Source: Pseudarthrobacter defluvii
GTDB taxonomy: Bacteria > Actinomycetota > Actinomycetes > Actinomycetales > Micrococcaceae
Reading direction: 5' to 3'
NCBI RefSeq assembly: GCF_030816725.1
Contig: NZ_JAUSYG010000001.1
Span: 1,674,001-1,738,000, forward strand
Length of the DNA stretch: 64,000 bases
Both the position numbers and the translations under genes were made by a program. Positions 54,323 through 63,162 of this stretch are shown piece by piece. Position 1 is the first letter of the stretch. Each line of letters begins with the position of its first letter. Under the pieces are notes generated by a model. The model had not been told where the DNA came from. It was given only the letters and a program-made list of their open reading frames with translations, and did no database searches.

Positions 54323-54395
54323 GGGGCTGTGGCGCAGCTGGTAGCGCACCTGCATGGCATGCAGGGGGTCAGGGGTTCGAGTCCCCTCAGCTCCA
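54323..54395 (+). tRNA. tRNA-Ala (GGC), copy 2
   Basis: Identical 73-nt sequence to copy 1, 248 bp downstream. Flanks differ, apart from the CGGGGC junction, and it has its own terminator. This is gene duplication, not a repeat unit of a mobile element. Confidence 0.96.
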
Positions 54396-54405
54396 CTGAT
54401 ACAGG

Positions 54406-54441
54406 AAAAGGGAACCATCACTTAGGTGTTGGTTCCCTTTT
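54406..54441 (+). terminator. Terminator after tRNA-Ala copy 2
   Basis: 11-bp stem AAAAGGGAACC (54406-54416) with 54431-54441, followed by TTG-rich sequence. Confidence 0.9.
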
Positions 54442-54590
54442 TTGTTGCCACCGGCAACCGATACTGGGCCGAGGCTCTTCCGGCGCAGGTCAAAGCGCGG
54501 TACAACAGTGATTGAGGGCACATCGTCCCGCCTCCGGACAGCTTTCATCCAAAGCGGCGGCCGCGGGACAGGCTGACGAGGAGGTCACAG

Positions 54591-54968
54591 ATGTCCCACG
54601 CAGATGGTTCCGGCTACAGCCCGAACGGTGAAGCTTTTCCTGAAGGATCGCGCCTGACGCGTGATACCGCCATCCGCGGCCCGGCCAGGCCCGGTCCCTA
54701 TATCGGCGCCGGCATCCTGCTGGCCGCCGCCATCCTTTTCCCGCTGATGCCGCAGCTTTACTCCTTTGACGCGCCGCGGCTTGCCGGGCTGCCGTTCTTC
54801 TACTGGTACCAGCTGCTGTGGGTGCCGATTTCGGCCATCCTGACCGGCAGCGCGTATTGGCTGGTCACCAAGGAAGACCGACGACGGCGGGCAGAGGTCC
54901 GTGCCGGCGGCGCGCCGCAGGAAGGGGCTGCTTCCGCCGGGGCCGGGGTGGAAGGGGACCGGCCATGA
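54591..54968 (+). CDS. DUF3311 membrane protein
   Basis: 125-aa two-helix membrane protein: PYIGAGILLAAAILFPLMPQLY and FFYWYQLLWVPISAILTGSAYWLV. The PFFYWYQLLWVP motif marks DUF3311, small proteins encoded next to sodium:solute symporters and thought to assist them. AGGAGGT at 54579-54585 gives a strong ribosome site. Its stop overlaps the symporter start by 4 nt (ATGA), so they are co-translated. Confidence 0.9.
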   Translation: MSHADGSGYSPNGEAFPEGSRLTRDTAIRGPARPGPYIGAGILLAAAILFPLMPQLYSFDAPRLAGLPFFYWYQLLWVPISAILTGSAYWLVTKEDRRRRAEVRAGGAPQEGAASAGAGVEGDRP

Positions 54969-56641
54969 ACGGGCGCGAGATCAACTGGACGGCGCTGGTC
55001 ATCGTCGTGCTGCTCTTCGTCGTCGTGGCCGTGATGGGCTTCCTCGCCGCACGATGGCGCCGCAGCAGTGAGGTGGAGGGACTGCACAGCCTGGACGAGT
55101 GGGGCCTGGGCGGCCGAGGCTTCGGCACCTGGATCACCTGGTTCCTGCTGGGCGGGGACCTATACACCGCGTATACGTTCGTGGCAGTGCCGGCGGCGAT
55201 GTGGGCTACGGGTGCGGTCAGCGGCTTCTTTGCCGTCCCGTACACCATCGTCCTGTATCCCATCATCTTCATCATCATGAGCCGGCTGTGGTCGGTGTCC
55301 CACCGCCACGGCTACGTCACGTCCGCAGACTTCGTCGGCGGACGCTACGGCAGCCGCTGGCTCTCGCTTGCCATTGCCGTCACGGGCATCGTGGCCACCA
55401 TGCCCTACATCGCGCTGCAGCTGGTGGGCATCAAGGCCGTGCTCACCGTGCTTGGCCTGGGCAGTTCCGACAACGTCCTGCTGACTGACCTGCCGCTGAT
55501 TCTCGCGTTCGTGGTCCTTGCTGCCTACACCTACACATCAGGCCTGCGGGCGCCGGCCATGATCGCGGTGGTCAAGGATCTGCTGATCTACCTCGCCGTG
55601 ATCGTTGCCGTTATCTACCTGCCCATCAAATTCGGTGGCTGGGACACCATCTTTGGCTCGGCGCAGTCCAAACTGGGCACGGTGAACCAGGCCACGGGCA
55701 AGCCGGCAGGCGTCTTCATTCCGGGAGCTGCCAACTACTCCGCGTACTGGTCGCTGGCCCTGGGCTCGGCCATGGCACTGTTCATGTACCCGCACTCGGT
55801 GACCGCGGTACTCGCGTCGAAGGCCCGCAATACCATCCGGCGCAACGCGGCCATCCTGCCGCTGTATTCGCTGATGCTTGGGTTCCTTGCGCTGCTGGGT
55901 TTCGTGGCCATCCAGGCCGGCACCAAGCCCATAGACCTGGACGGGTCGGTCAATCCACAGTTGGTGGTTCCACAGCTGTTCCTTGACCACTTCCCGGCCT
56001 GGTTTGCCGGAATCGCACTCGCCGCCATTGCTATCGGGGCCCTGGTGCCGGCAGCAATCATGTCCATCGCGGCCGCCAACATGTTCACCCGCAACATCTA
56101 CCGCGACTTCATCCGGCCCGACGTCGACCCCAAGACCGAGGCCAAAGTGTCCAAGATCGTCTCGCTGGTGGTCAAGGTGGGCGCCCTGGTCTTCGTGATC
56201 GCCATGGACCAGTCCGCAGCCATCAACATGCAGTTGCTGGGCGGCATCTGGATCCTGCAGACCTTCCCGGCCGTGGTCGCGGGCCTCTACACCCGGTGGT
56301 TCGACCGCTGGGCCCTGCTGATCGGCTGGGCAGCGGGCATTATCTTCGGAACCGTCTCCGCCTACAACGTGGTCAACCCGGTGACCAAGGCGCACTTCGG
56401 CGGCTCGGTGGCGCCCATCCCAGGCACGGACTTCAGCGTCTACATCGCGGTGTCCGCCTTCGCGCTGAACCTGGTTGTCGCTGCGGTGCTAACCCTGGTG
56501 CTGCGGGCCTTGAAGGTCAGGACCGGGGAGGACCTCACCCGGCCCACCGACTACGAGGCCGACGAAACGGACCCCAAGGTGGTGCAGATCGAGAAGATCC
56601 AGCATTTCACCCAGCCGGGCGGCCCCTCCCCGGTGGCCTGA
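54965..56641 (+). CDS. Sodium:solute symporter, monocarboxylate-permease-like
   Basis: 558-aa SSS/LeuT-fold transporter with about 13 hydrophobic helices. The first (TALVIVVLLFVVVAVMGFLAARW) and the LDEWGLGGRGFGTWITWFLLGGDLYTAYTFVAVPAAMW region match the YodF/MctP branch, which imports short organic acids such as lactate or pyruvate and is paired with DUF3311. A conserved SAKARNTIRRNAAILPLYSL-like loop (here SKARNTIRRNAAI) follows helix 7. The C-terminus is cytoplasmic, ending KIQHFTQPGGPSPVA. The substrate is inferred from family only. Terminator at 56699. Confidence 0.9.
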   Translation: MNGREINWTALVIVVLLFVVVAVMGFLAARWRRSSEVEGLHSLDEWGLGGRGFGTWITWFLLGGDLYTAYTFVAVPAAMWATGAVSGFFAVPYTIVLYPIIFIIMSRLWSVSHRHGYVTSADFVGGRYGSRWLSLAIAVTGIVATMPYIALQLVGIKAVLTVLGLGSSDNVLLTDLPLILAFVVLAAYTYTSGLRAPAMIAVVKDLLIYLAVIVAVIYLPIKFGGWDTIFGSAQSKLGTVNQATGKPAGVFIPGAANYSAYWSLALGSAMALFMYPHSVTAVLASKARNTIRRNAAILPLYSLMLGFLALLGFVAIQAGTKPIDLDGSVNPQLVVPQLFLDHFPAWFAGIALAAIAIGALVPAAIMSIAAANMFTRNIYRDFIRPDVDPKTEAKVSKIVSLVVKVGALVFVIAMDQSAAINMQLLGGIWILQTFPAVVAGLYTRWFDRWALLIGWAAGIIFGTVSAYNVVNPVTKAHFGGSVAPIPGTDFSVYIAVSAFALNLVVAAVLTLVLRALKVRTGEDLTRPTDYEADETDPKVVQIEKIQHFTQPGGPSPVA

Positions 56642-56698
56642 TGGCCCAGGTGCCCGCCCGCCGTCGGCAGCAAGCCGCGGGGCGGGCAGGGAAAGAGC

Positions 56699-56732
56699 GC
56701 CCTCCTGCCGGGTTACGTCCCGGCAGGAGGGC
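56699..56732. terminator. Bidirectional terminator
   Basis: 14-bp perfect stem GCCCTCCTGCCGGG (56699-56712) with 56719-56732, loop TTACGT. It lies between the convergent symporter and cfa genes. Confidence 0.85.
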
Positions 56733-56737
56733 CCACG

Positions 56738-58078
56738 TTACAGCCAGGCATTCCGGCGCAACGGCGGTTGGTCCCCGCCCGGCCGCTGCACCAGGACCTG
56801 GTTGACACCGGTCAGCCCGTTCTCGAATCCCAGTGCGCTGGCCGCCATGTACAGCCGCCACACCCGCGCCCGCCCTTCGCCGGCCAGCCGCACCGCCTCA
56901 TCCCAGTTCTGCTCCAGCCGGCTGACCCACGCCCGGAGTGTGAGGGCGTAATGGCCCCGCAGGGCCTCCACGTCGAGGACTTCGAACCGGGCGGTTTCCA
57001 GGGCGGACACCATCTCGCCGAGGCTGATCATTTCGCCGTCCGGGAAGACGTACCGGGGGATGAACGAGTCCGGGTCGGGACTGGTGGGACCGGCATTCCA
57101 TGAGATCGCGTGGTTCAGGAGCCGCCCGCCGGGGCGCAGAAGCCCGAACAGCGCGGCAGCGTATGCGGGGGTCTGGGCCCGCCCCACGTGCTCGGACATG
57201 CCGATGGAACTGATGGCGTCGAAAGGGCCGTCCTGCACGTCCCGGTAATCCTGGACGCGGATCTCCACGCGGTCCGTGAGGCCGGCGTCCGCTGCACGTT
57301 TACGCGCCAGGGCCGCCTGCTCCGTGGACAGGGTCACCCCCACCACGGTGGCGCCGTACCTGGCGGCGGCATGGATGGCAAAACTGCCCCAGCCGCATCC
57401 CACGTCCAGGACCCTCATCCCCGGCTGCAGGCCCAGCTTCCGGCACACCAGGTCCAGCTTGGCTTCCTGCGCCGCATCCAGGCCGTCCTCCGGCCCGCAT
57501 CCCGCTTGCCGTCCGGCGCCATCGGCGGGCCACACGGCGCATGAATAGACCATGGACGGACCCAGCACCAGGGCGTAGAAGTCGTTGCCGACGTCGTAAT
57601 GGTGCGAAATGGCTGCCGAGTCGCGGCGCCGGGAGTGCATCCTGCCTTTCCTGGCGACGCGTGCCTCCTCGGGCGGCGGTGACGGGTTGGGCCCGATGGC
57701 GCCAAGCCGGGCTGCGGTGCGCAGCAGCAGCCAGAGTTCGCCGGCGGAAAGCGGGCGGAACGGGCCGGGCTCGGCGAACTTGCCGGCCGAGCTCAAGGCT
57801 GTGAACGCCGCGAAGATATCGCCCGGGCTGTCGATGTCGCCCGCCACGTAAGCGCGGCTCAGTCCCAGCTGCCCGGGCGACCAGAGCATCCGTCGCAGGG
57901 CCTTCCGGGACCTGAACTCCAGGAGCGGCGCGTCCGCAGGGCCCGCCTCCGATCCGTCCCATGCCCGCAGCCGCAGGGGAATCCGGCCGGTGCCCAGCAC
58001 CACCCCCAGGGCCTTTTCCAGCCTGACTGCATGCCCCCTGGTTCGGGTTACCGCTGGTACTGCTGCTCCACTGTCCAT
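56738..58078 (-). CDS. cfa: Cyclopropane-fatty-acyl-phospholipid synthase
   Basis: 446-aa SAM-dependent enzyme adding a methylene group across membrane lipid double bonds. The N-terminal lipid-binding domain leads to AISHHYDVGNDFYALVLGPSMVYSCAVW, the CFA signature, then the SAM site VLDVGCGWGSFAIHAA and EHVGRAQTPAYAA. A Gly/Ala/Asp insertion after the YSCAVW motif (PADGAGRQAGCGPEDGLD) is longer than usual. C-terminal helices carry WVSRLEQNWDEAV. Leaderless -10 at 58085. Divergent from the FAD oxidoreductase. Confidence 0.93.
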   Translation of the reverse strand: MDSGAAVPAVTRTRGHAVRLEKALGVVLGTGRIPLRLRAWDGSEAGPADAPLLEFRSRKALRRMLWSPGQLGLSRAYVAGDIDSPGDIFAAFTALSSAGKFAEPGPFRPLSAGELWLLLRTAARLGAIGPNPSPPPEEARVARKGRMHSRRRDSAAISHHYDVGNDFYALVLGPSMVYSCAVWPADGAGRQAGCGPEDGLDAAQEAKLDLVCRKLGLQPGMRVLDVGCGWGSFAIHAAARYGATVVGVTLSTEQAALARKRAADAGLTDRVEIRVQDYRDVQDGPFDAISSIGMSEHVGRAQTPAYAAALFGLLRPGGRLLNHAISWNAGPTSPDPDSFIPRYVFPDGEMISLGEMVSALETARFEVLDVEALRGHYALTLRAWVSRLEQNWDEAVRLAGEGRARVWRLYMAASALGFENGLTGVNQVLVQRPGGDQPPLRRNAWL

Positions 58079-58084
58079 GCGCCC

Positions 58085-58090
58085 ACCCTA
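58085..58090 (-). promoter_or_regulatory. Leaderless -10 of cfa
   Basis: TAGGGT on the minus strand, 6 nt before the cfa ATG at 58078. Confidence 0.5.
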
Positions 58091-58112
58091 CGGCCGCGCT
58101 GCCCTCCGCGAC

Positions 58113-58118
58113 TATCAT
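58113..58118 (+). promoter_or_regulatory. Leaderless -10 of the FAD oxidoreductase
   Basis: TATCAT lies 6 nt before GTG 58125. It and the cfa -10 are 22 bp apart, facing away, so the two promoters must compete. Confidence 0.5.
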
Positions 58119-58124
58119 GGGGGA

Positions 58125-59207
58125 GTGATTCCTGACCCAACCGACGTGGTGGTCATCGGGGCGGGCCAGGCCGGCCTGTCGGCCGCCTACCACCTCAAGC
58201 GCCGGGGAGTGGACCACACAGTGCTTGACGCCGAGGAAGGTCCGGGCGGCGCATGGCGGCACCGCTGGAAGAGCCTGCGCATGGCCACGGTCAACGGGAT
58301 CAGCGACCTGCCGGGCATCCCCAAACCGGAGGTGGATCCCGCCGAACCCAGCTCGGAGTTCCTGAGCCGCTATTTCGGTGACTACGAGGCGCAGCTGGGC
58401 CTGTCCGTCCACCGGCCGGTCAAGGTGCGCGCTGTCAGGCGGGAAGATGACAACCCTGCCGGCCGGCTGCGGATCGAAACATCGGACGGCGACTGGAGCG
58501 CCAAGGCACTCATCAACGCCACGGGCACGTGGACCCGCCCCTTCTGGCCCATCTATCCCGGCCAGTCCTCGTTCCGCGGCCGCCAGCTGCACGTCGCCGA
58601 CTATGTGTCCGCGGACGAGTTCCGGGGCCGGCACGTGATCGTGGTGGGCGGGGGCATTTCCGCCGTCGGCCTGCTTGAGGAAATTTCCCGCGTCACCACC
58701 ACCAGCTGGTTCACCCGCCGGGAACCTGTGTGGCGGGATGCGCCGTTCGATTCCAAGGCAGGCCACGACGCCGTGGCACTGGTGGAGGAACGTGTCCGCC
58801 GTGGGCTTCCGCCGCAGAGCGTGGTTTCCGTGACCGGGCTGATCTGGACCCCCGCTTTGCGCGCAGCCAAAGAACGAGGGGCACTCAACCGGCAGCCGAT
58901 GTTCACAGCGATAGAACCGGACGGGGTCCGCCGGGCGGACGGCAGCGTGCTGAAGGCTGATGTCATTCTGTGGGCCACGGGTTTCAGGGCGGAGCTGGAT
59001 CACCTTGCGCCGCTTCACCTGCGGGGACCCGGTGGGGGGATCGCCATGGAGGGGACCCGGGTGGCTGCTGAACCGCGCGTCCATCTGGTGGGTTACGGCC
59101 CGTCGTCGTCCACCATCGGTGCCAACCGGGCGGGGCGGGCAGCAGTGGCGGCCGTCATGGGACTGCCTGGAATGGCGGAAGCCGCGGAACCGGTAACGTG
59201 GGGGTGA
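58125..59207 (+). CDS. FAD-dependent NAD(P)-binding oxidoreductase (CzcO-like)
   Basis: 360-aa flavoprotein of the flavin-monooxygenase/CzcO-like group. The FAD Rossmann motif GAGQAGLSAAYHL is at the N-terminus, PGGAWRHRW follows as in FMO/BVMO relatives, and the NADPH motif VVGGGISAVGLLEEI is central. The ATG (WATGFRAELDHLAPL) near the C-terminus is the second FAD contact. GTG 58125 is supported by the leaderless -10; upstream extension to 57990 would overlap cfa. It ends overlapping the next gene by 10 nt. The substrate is unknown. Confidence 0.88.
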   Translation: MIPDPTDVVVIGAGQAGLSAAYHLKRRGVDHTVLDAEEGPGGAWRHRWKSLRMATVNGISDLPGIPKPEVDPAEPSSEFLSRYFGDYEAQLGLSVHRPVKVRAVRREDDNPAGRLRIETSDGDWSAKALINATGTWTRPFWPIYPGQSSFRGRQLHVADYVSADEFRGRHVIVVGGGISAVGLLEEISRVTTTSWFTRREPVWRDAPFDSKAGHDAVALVEERVRRGLPPQSVVSVTGLIWTPALRAAKERGALNRQPMFTAIEPDGVRRADGSVLKADVILWATGFRAELDHLAPLHLRGPGGGIAMEGTRVAAEPRVHLVGYGPSSSTIGANRAGRAAVAAVMGLPGMAEAAEPVTWG

Positions 59208-60433
59208 CGCCCCGGGCGCCGGGGCCGGCATTGGCAACAGAAGGCGGCAGGACACCGGTGGCAGCAAACACGCTGGAGGACATATTCCACGTCCTGCGCC
59301 GGCGGCCCGACGTCGAGGCGCCCAACCTGCAGGCCTGGGACGCCACGGACCGGCTGCTGCTGGAAACGGCAGTGCAGCTCGGCCGGGCCGGCAGCACCAT
59401 TGCCGTGATTGGAGACCGCTACGGGGCCCTGACGCTGGGCGCTTCCGCGGTGCTCGCCCCCGCGTCGCTCCGCGTGCACCAGGACCTCATCACGGGGGAG
59501 AGGGCGCTGTGGCTCAACGCGGCCGAATTGCCGACGGGCCTGGAGGCTGCCGGGGAGGCCGCCATGCCCGGTGCCGACACCGGGTTTGTCCAGCTGCCGA
59601 TGGGCCGGGAACTGCTGGCGGGAGCAGGGACCGTCCTGCTGCAGCTCCCCAAGACCCTCGCCGAGCTGGAGGAAATTGCGGCAGCCGTGGCGCGGTACGC
59701 AGCCCCTGGCGTCCGGTTGCTGGCAGGGGGCCGGGTGAAGCACATGTCACTGGGCATGAACGCAGTCCTTGAACGCTACTTCGTGTCCGTGCAGCCGCAG
59801 CTCGCGCGGCAAAAGTCGCGGGTTCTGCTCGCCAGCGGCCCCAAAACCGCGGCGGCGCCCCCGCGTTTCCCGGTGGTGGAACACCTTGCCGAGCTGGACC
59901 TGGACGTGGCCGCGCACGGTGCGGTATTTGCCGGACCCCGGCTGGACATCGGCACACGTTTCCTGCTGGAGTTCCTGCCCGGGATGAAACCGGCACGGCA
60001 CGCCGTGGACCTGGGCTGCGGCACGGGAATCCTCGCCGCGATGTACGCCAGGCAGTTCCCCAACGCGGCCGTGACGGCAACGGACCAGTCGGCCGCCGCT
60101 GTGCAGTCCGCCCGCGCCACGGCGCAGGCGAATGGCCTGGCGGACCGGATTACCGTCCTGCAGGACGACGCGCTCAGCACCTTTCCTGACGGCGCAGTTG
60201 ACGCCATACTGCTGAACCCGCCCTTCCACGTCGGTGCCGGTGTCCACGCCGGCGCAGGGCTGAAGATGATCGAAGCGGCGGGACGGGTCCTGGCTCCCGG
60301 CGGTGAACTGTGGACGGTCTTCAACCGGCACCTGGCTTATGTGCCGGCACTTGAGCGGCATGTCGGACCCACCGTTGCGGAGGGCCGGAACAGCAAGTTC
60401 ACGGTCACCCGCAGCATCCGCCGCCCGCGCTGA
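59198..60433 (+). CDS. RsmC/RlmG-family rRNA guanine-N2 methyltransferase
   Basis: 411-aa class I methyltransferase with two related domains. The N-terminal domain is degenerate (AVIGDRYGALTLGASAV, LLQLPKTLAELEEIAAAV), followed by KHMSLGMNAVLERYFVSVQP; the C-terminal domain has the SAM loop VDLGCGTGILAAMYA and the catalytic LNPPFH motif (NPPF/Y) typical of N2-guanine rRNA methylation, as in RsmC/RlmG. The first GTG (59198) overlaps the FAD gene by 10 nt; later GTGs (59204, 59260) are possible starts. Substrate site on rRNA not resolved. Confidence 0.85.
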   Translation: MGVTPRAPGPALATEGGRTPVAANTLEDIFHVLRRRPDVEAPNLQAWDATDRLLLETAVQLGRAGSTIAVIGDRYGALTLGASAVLAPASLRVHQDLITGERALWLNAAELPTGLEAAGEAAMPGADTGFVQLPMGRELLAGAGTVLLQLPKTLAELEEIAAAVARYAAPGVRLLAGGRVKHMSLGMNAVLERYFVSVQPQLARQKSRVLLASGPKTAAAPPRFPVVEHLAELDLDVAAHGAVFAGPRLDIGTRFLLEFLPGMKPARHAVDLGCGTGILAAMYARQFPNAAVTATDQSAAAVQSARATAQANGLADRITVLQDDALSTFPDGAVDAILLNPPFHVGAGVHAGAGLKMIEAAGRVLAPGGELWTVFNRHLAYVPALERHVGPTVAEGRNSKFTVTRSIRRPR

Positions 60434-60487
60434 CCCGCGGATAACACCCCGCGCCGCGCCGCTGCCCGTACATGTGGGCGGGGAAGC

Positions 60488-60512
60488 ATGCTTAACGTAC
60501 GATTCAAAGCAT
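60488..60512. promoter_or_regulatory. Candidate ROK operator and promoter
   Basis: Inverted repeat ATGCTT (60488-60493) and AAGCAT (60507-60512), 13-nt spacer, enclosing a TACGAT -10-like hexamer (60498-60503). Symmetry over the promoter suggests autoregulation by the 60551 product. Confidence 0.45.
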
Positions 60513-60550
60513 CACCACCGCCAGGTAGCCGAAGACGTTTAGGGGACACC

Positions 60551-61801
60551 GTGTCTGAGATCCGCCAACCCTCTCCGAGGCGCGGAACCAACTTGCCCAG
60601 GATGGGTGACTTCAACCTCACCGTCATCCTCGACGCAATCCGCAGGACGTCCGGTGGCCTGAGCCGGGTGGAGCTTGCCCAGATCGTTGGCCTGTCCCCC
60701 CAGACCATCTCCAACATTTCCCGCCGCCTGCTGGACCAGAACCTGATCGTCGAGGCGGGCAAGGAGGGCAGCGGCCCCGGCAAGCCGCGCACCATTCTCC
60801 GACTCAACCCCGGTGGTATGTACGCCCTGGGGGTCCACCTGGACCCCGCCGTCACAACATTCGTGGTGCTGGACCTCGTGGGCGCGGTGGTACGGCACTC
60901 GCGCATCAAGACCCCCGGTGGAAATGATCCCGCCGCCGTCATCGCCACCATCGCGGCCGAGATAGGGCAGCTGGTGGAGGAATCGGGCGTGGACCGCAGC
61001 CGCATCGCCGGGCTGGGAGTGGCTGCCCCGGGTCCCATCGACCTGGACAACGGCACGGTGGTGGATCCCCCGCTGCTGCCCGGCTGGGACAGGGTGGAAC
61101 TGCGCGATGCGCTGGCCAGGGCCACCGGCTACTCCGTGCTGGTGGACAAGGATGTCACCAGCGCCGCCGTCGCGGAGACGTGGGCGGGCGGCCCCAGCGG
61201 CGCCGGGAGCTTCATCTTCATGTACATGGGCACAGGCATCGGCTGCGGCATCGTCCTCAATGACGAGGTGGTCCGGGGCACGTCCGGCAACGCCGGCGAA
61301 ATCGGCCACATCATCGTGGACCCCGACGGCCCACCCTGCGACTGCGGGCAGCGCGGTTGCGTGAAATCTTCGTGCATCCCGCAGGTGCTGGTGGCGGAAG
61401 CAGAAGCCGCAGGCATCCTGGAAGGCCCCCCGGCCAGCAGCGCCGCCGAAATCCAGCAGAGCTTCGCCGACCTGTGCGCCCGCGCCTATGCAGGGGATGA
61501 ACGTGCCGCCGCGATCCTGGACCGGTCCGCTGTCCTGGTGGCCCGGGCAGTCTCGGTGGTCACCAACACCCTGGATGTTGAACGGGTGGTGTTCGGTGGC
61601 CCCTTCTGGACCTGCCTCGCGGGGTGCTACCTGGAACGGATCCCGCCGCTCCTGGACGCCAACAGCGCAGCCCGGCTGATCCACCCCATCGAGGTTGTGG
61701 GCACAGGGGTGGGGGAGGACGTCGGAGCCATCGGTGCAGCATCCCTGGTCCTGGAACATACGCTCGCGCCCCGCGCGCAGCGGCTGCTGCTGGAAAGCTG
61801 A
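60551..61801 (+). CDS. ROK-family transcriptional regulator
   Basis: 416-aa sugar-sensing regulator. A winged-helix N-terminus (FNLTVILDAIRRTSGGLSRVELAQIVGLSPQTISNISRRLLDQNLIVE) precedes a ROK kinase-like domain with ATP-type loops (GAGSFIFMYMGTGIGCGIVL) and the zinc motif GHIIVDPDGPPCDCGQRGCVKSSC. GTG 60551 follows AGGGGA; the upstream frame lacks a ribosome site. It precedes a sugar-binding lipoprotein by 6 nt, so it is the first gene of an ABC import operon. Confidence 0.92.
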   Translation: MSEIRQPSPRRGTNLPRMGDFNLTVILDAIRRTSGGLSRVELAQIVGLSPQTISNISRRLLDQNLIVEAGKEGSGPGKPRTILRLNPGGMYALGVHLDPAVTTFVVLDLVGAVVRHSRIKTPGGNDPAAVIATIAAEIGQLVEESGVDRSRIAGLGVAAPGPIDLDNGTVVDPPLLPGWDRVELRDALARATGYSVLVDKDVTSAAVAETWAGGPSGAGSFIFMYMGTGIGCGIVLNDEVVRGTSGNAGEIGHIIVDPDGPPCDCGQRGCVKSSCIPQVLVAEAEAAGILEGPPASSAAEIQQSFADLCARAYAGDERAAAILDRSAVLVARAVSVVTNTLDVERVVFGGPFWTCLAGCYLERIPPLLDANSAARLIHPIEVVGTGVGEDVGAIGAASLVLEHTLAPRAQRLLLES

Positions 61802-61807
61802 CCGAAC

Positions 61808-63160
61808 ATGCTTCGCCGGGTATCCAAGACAGTGTCCCTGGTGGCCGCCGCGGTACTGGCCCTCTCGGCCTGCACGCCGGCCGATCCGTCCGGTGGCAAC
61901 CGGACCATCAAGGTGGCCTACCAAAAAACCGACTCGTTCACGGCCCTGGACACCATGTTCCAGGACGCGAAAAAGGAGTTTGAAGCCGCGAACCAGGGCG
62001 TCACGATTGAGCTGCAGCCCATCCAGGCCAACGACGACGACTACGGCACCAAGCTGGCCCTGGCCCTGCGCTCGCCCTCGACTGCTCCGGATGTCTTCTA
62101 CGAAGACACGTTCAAGGTCCGCTCCGACGTTGACGCCGGGTACCTCCTGAACCTGGACAGCCGCCTGGCAGGGTGGGGGGACTGGGCCAAGTTCGACGAT
62201 GCGGCGAAAGAAGCGGGAACAGCGGACGACGGCGGCACGTACGCAGTGCCGTTGGGCACCGACACCCGGGCCATCTGGTACAACAAGAAGGTTTTTGAGG
62301 CGGCCGGCGTTGAGCTGCCGTGGCGGCCTTCGAGCTGGCAGGACATCCTGGAGACCGCCCGGAAGATCAAGGCCGCCAGCCCGGACGTGATCCCCTTCAA
62401 CATGTACGCCGGGAAGGGCACCGGCGAAGGAACCGTGATGCAGGGGTTCTACGAGCTTCTGTACGGTACCGGTTCCAGCCTCTATGACCAGGATTCGAAG
62501 AAGTGGGTTGTTGGCTCGGCCGGATTCAAAGACTCGCTGGCCTTCCTGCACACGCTTTACCAGGAGAAACTGGCAGTGCCCCCGGCCGAAGCGCTGGACC
62601 CGAATGTCTGGAAGAAGGTGTTCGGCGAGTGGTTCCCCAAGGCAAAACTGGGCGCAACCGTGGAAGGCTCCTACGCGCCGTCGTTCTGGCAGGACGGCGG
62701 GAGCTACGCCTGGCCGGGGTACGGGCAGGAGATGGGTGTGGCCCCGTTCCCTACACAGAAGGGCGCGGCACCCGGCGCGGTCAGCATGTCCGGCGGCTGG
62801 ACCCTTGCCGTGGGAGCTGACACCAAGCAGCCGGACCTGGCCTTCAATTTCGTCACCACCGCGCTCAACGCGGAAAACTCTCTGGCGTTCACCGTGGCCA
62901 GCTCGCAGATCGCTGTCCGCACGGACGTGGCGGCCGATCCCGGCTACCAGTCGGCCAACCCGTTCGTGAAGGATGTCTCAGGCCTGGTGGCCGTCACCCA
63001 CTTCCGGCCCGCCACCTCCGACTATCCACGGATTTCCGCTGCCGTGCAGGAAGCAACCGAGGCAGTCATCACCGGGAACAGGACCCCGGAGGAGGCGGCG
63101 GCGGCCTATGACGCTGCCGTGGCCGGCATCGTGGGCGGCGACAAGACCATCCGGAAGTAG
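61808..63160 (+). CDS. Sugar ABC transporter substrate-binding lipoprotein
   Basis: 450-aa extracellular solute-binding protein, family 1-like. The signal peptide (MLRRVSKTVSLVAAAVLALSAC) ends at the lipobox LSAC, anchoring it outside the membrane. YKVSSY-type features are absent, but TAPDVFYEDTFKVRSDVDAGYLLNLD, VPLGTDTRAIWYNKKVFEAAGVELP and SMSGGWTLAVGADTKQPDLAFNFVT match carbohydrate SBPs. Only 2 nt separate it from the permease. Sugar unknown; the ROK regulator upstream should respond to it. Confidence 0.92.
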   Translation: MLRRVSKTVSLVAAAVLALSACTPADPSGGNRTIKVAYQKTDSFTALDTMFQDAKKEFEAANQGVTIELQPIQANDDDYGTKLALALRSPSTAPDVFYEDTFKVRSDVDAGYLLNLDSRLAGWGDWAKFDDAAKEAGTADDGGTYAVPLGTDTRAIWYNKKVFEAAGVELPWRPSSWQDILETARKIKAASPDVIPFNMYAGKGTGEGTVMQGFYELLYGTGSSLYDQDSKKWVVGSAGFKDSLAFLHTLYQEKLAVPPAEALDPNVWKKVFGEWFPKAKLGATVEGSYAPSFWQDGGSYAWPGYGQEMGVAPFPTQKGAAPGAVSMSGGWTLAVGADTKQPDLAFNFVTTALNAENSLAFTVASSQIAVRTDVAADPGYQSANPFVKDVSGLVAVTHFRPATSDYPRISAAVQEATEAVITGNRTPEEAAAAYDAAVAGIVGGDKTIRK

Positions 63161-63162
63161 CG

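Noticed and set aside
54075..54395. Duplicated tRNA-Ala as attachment sites of an integrated element
   Set aside because: Both copies are complete, 248 bp apart, with no integrase or foreign genes between them.
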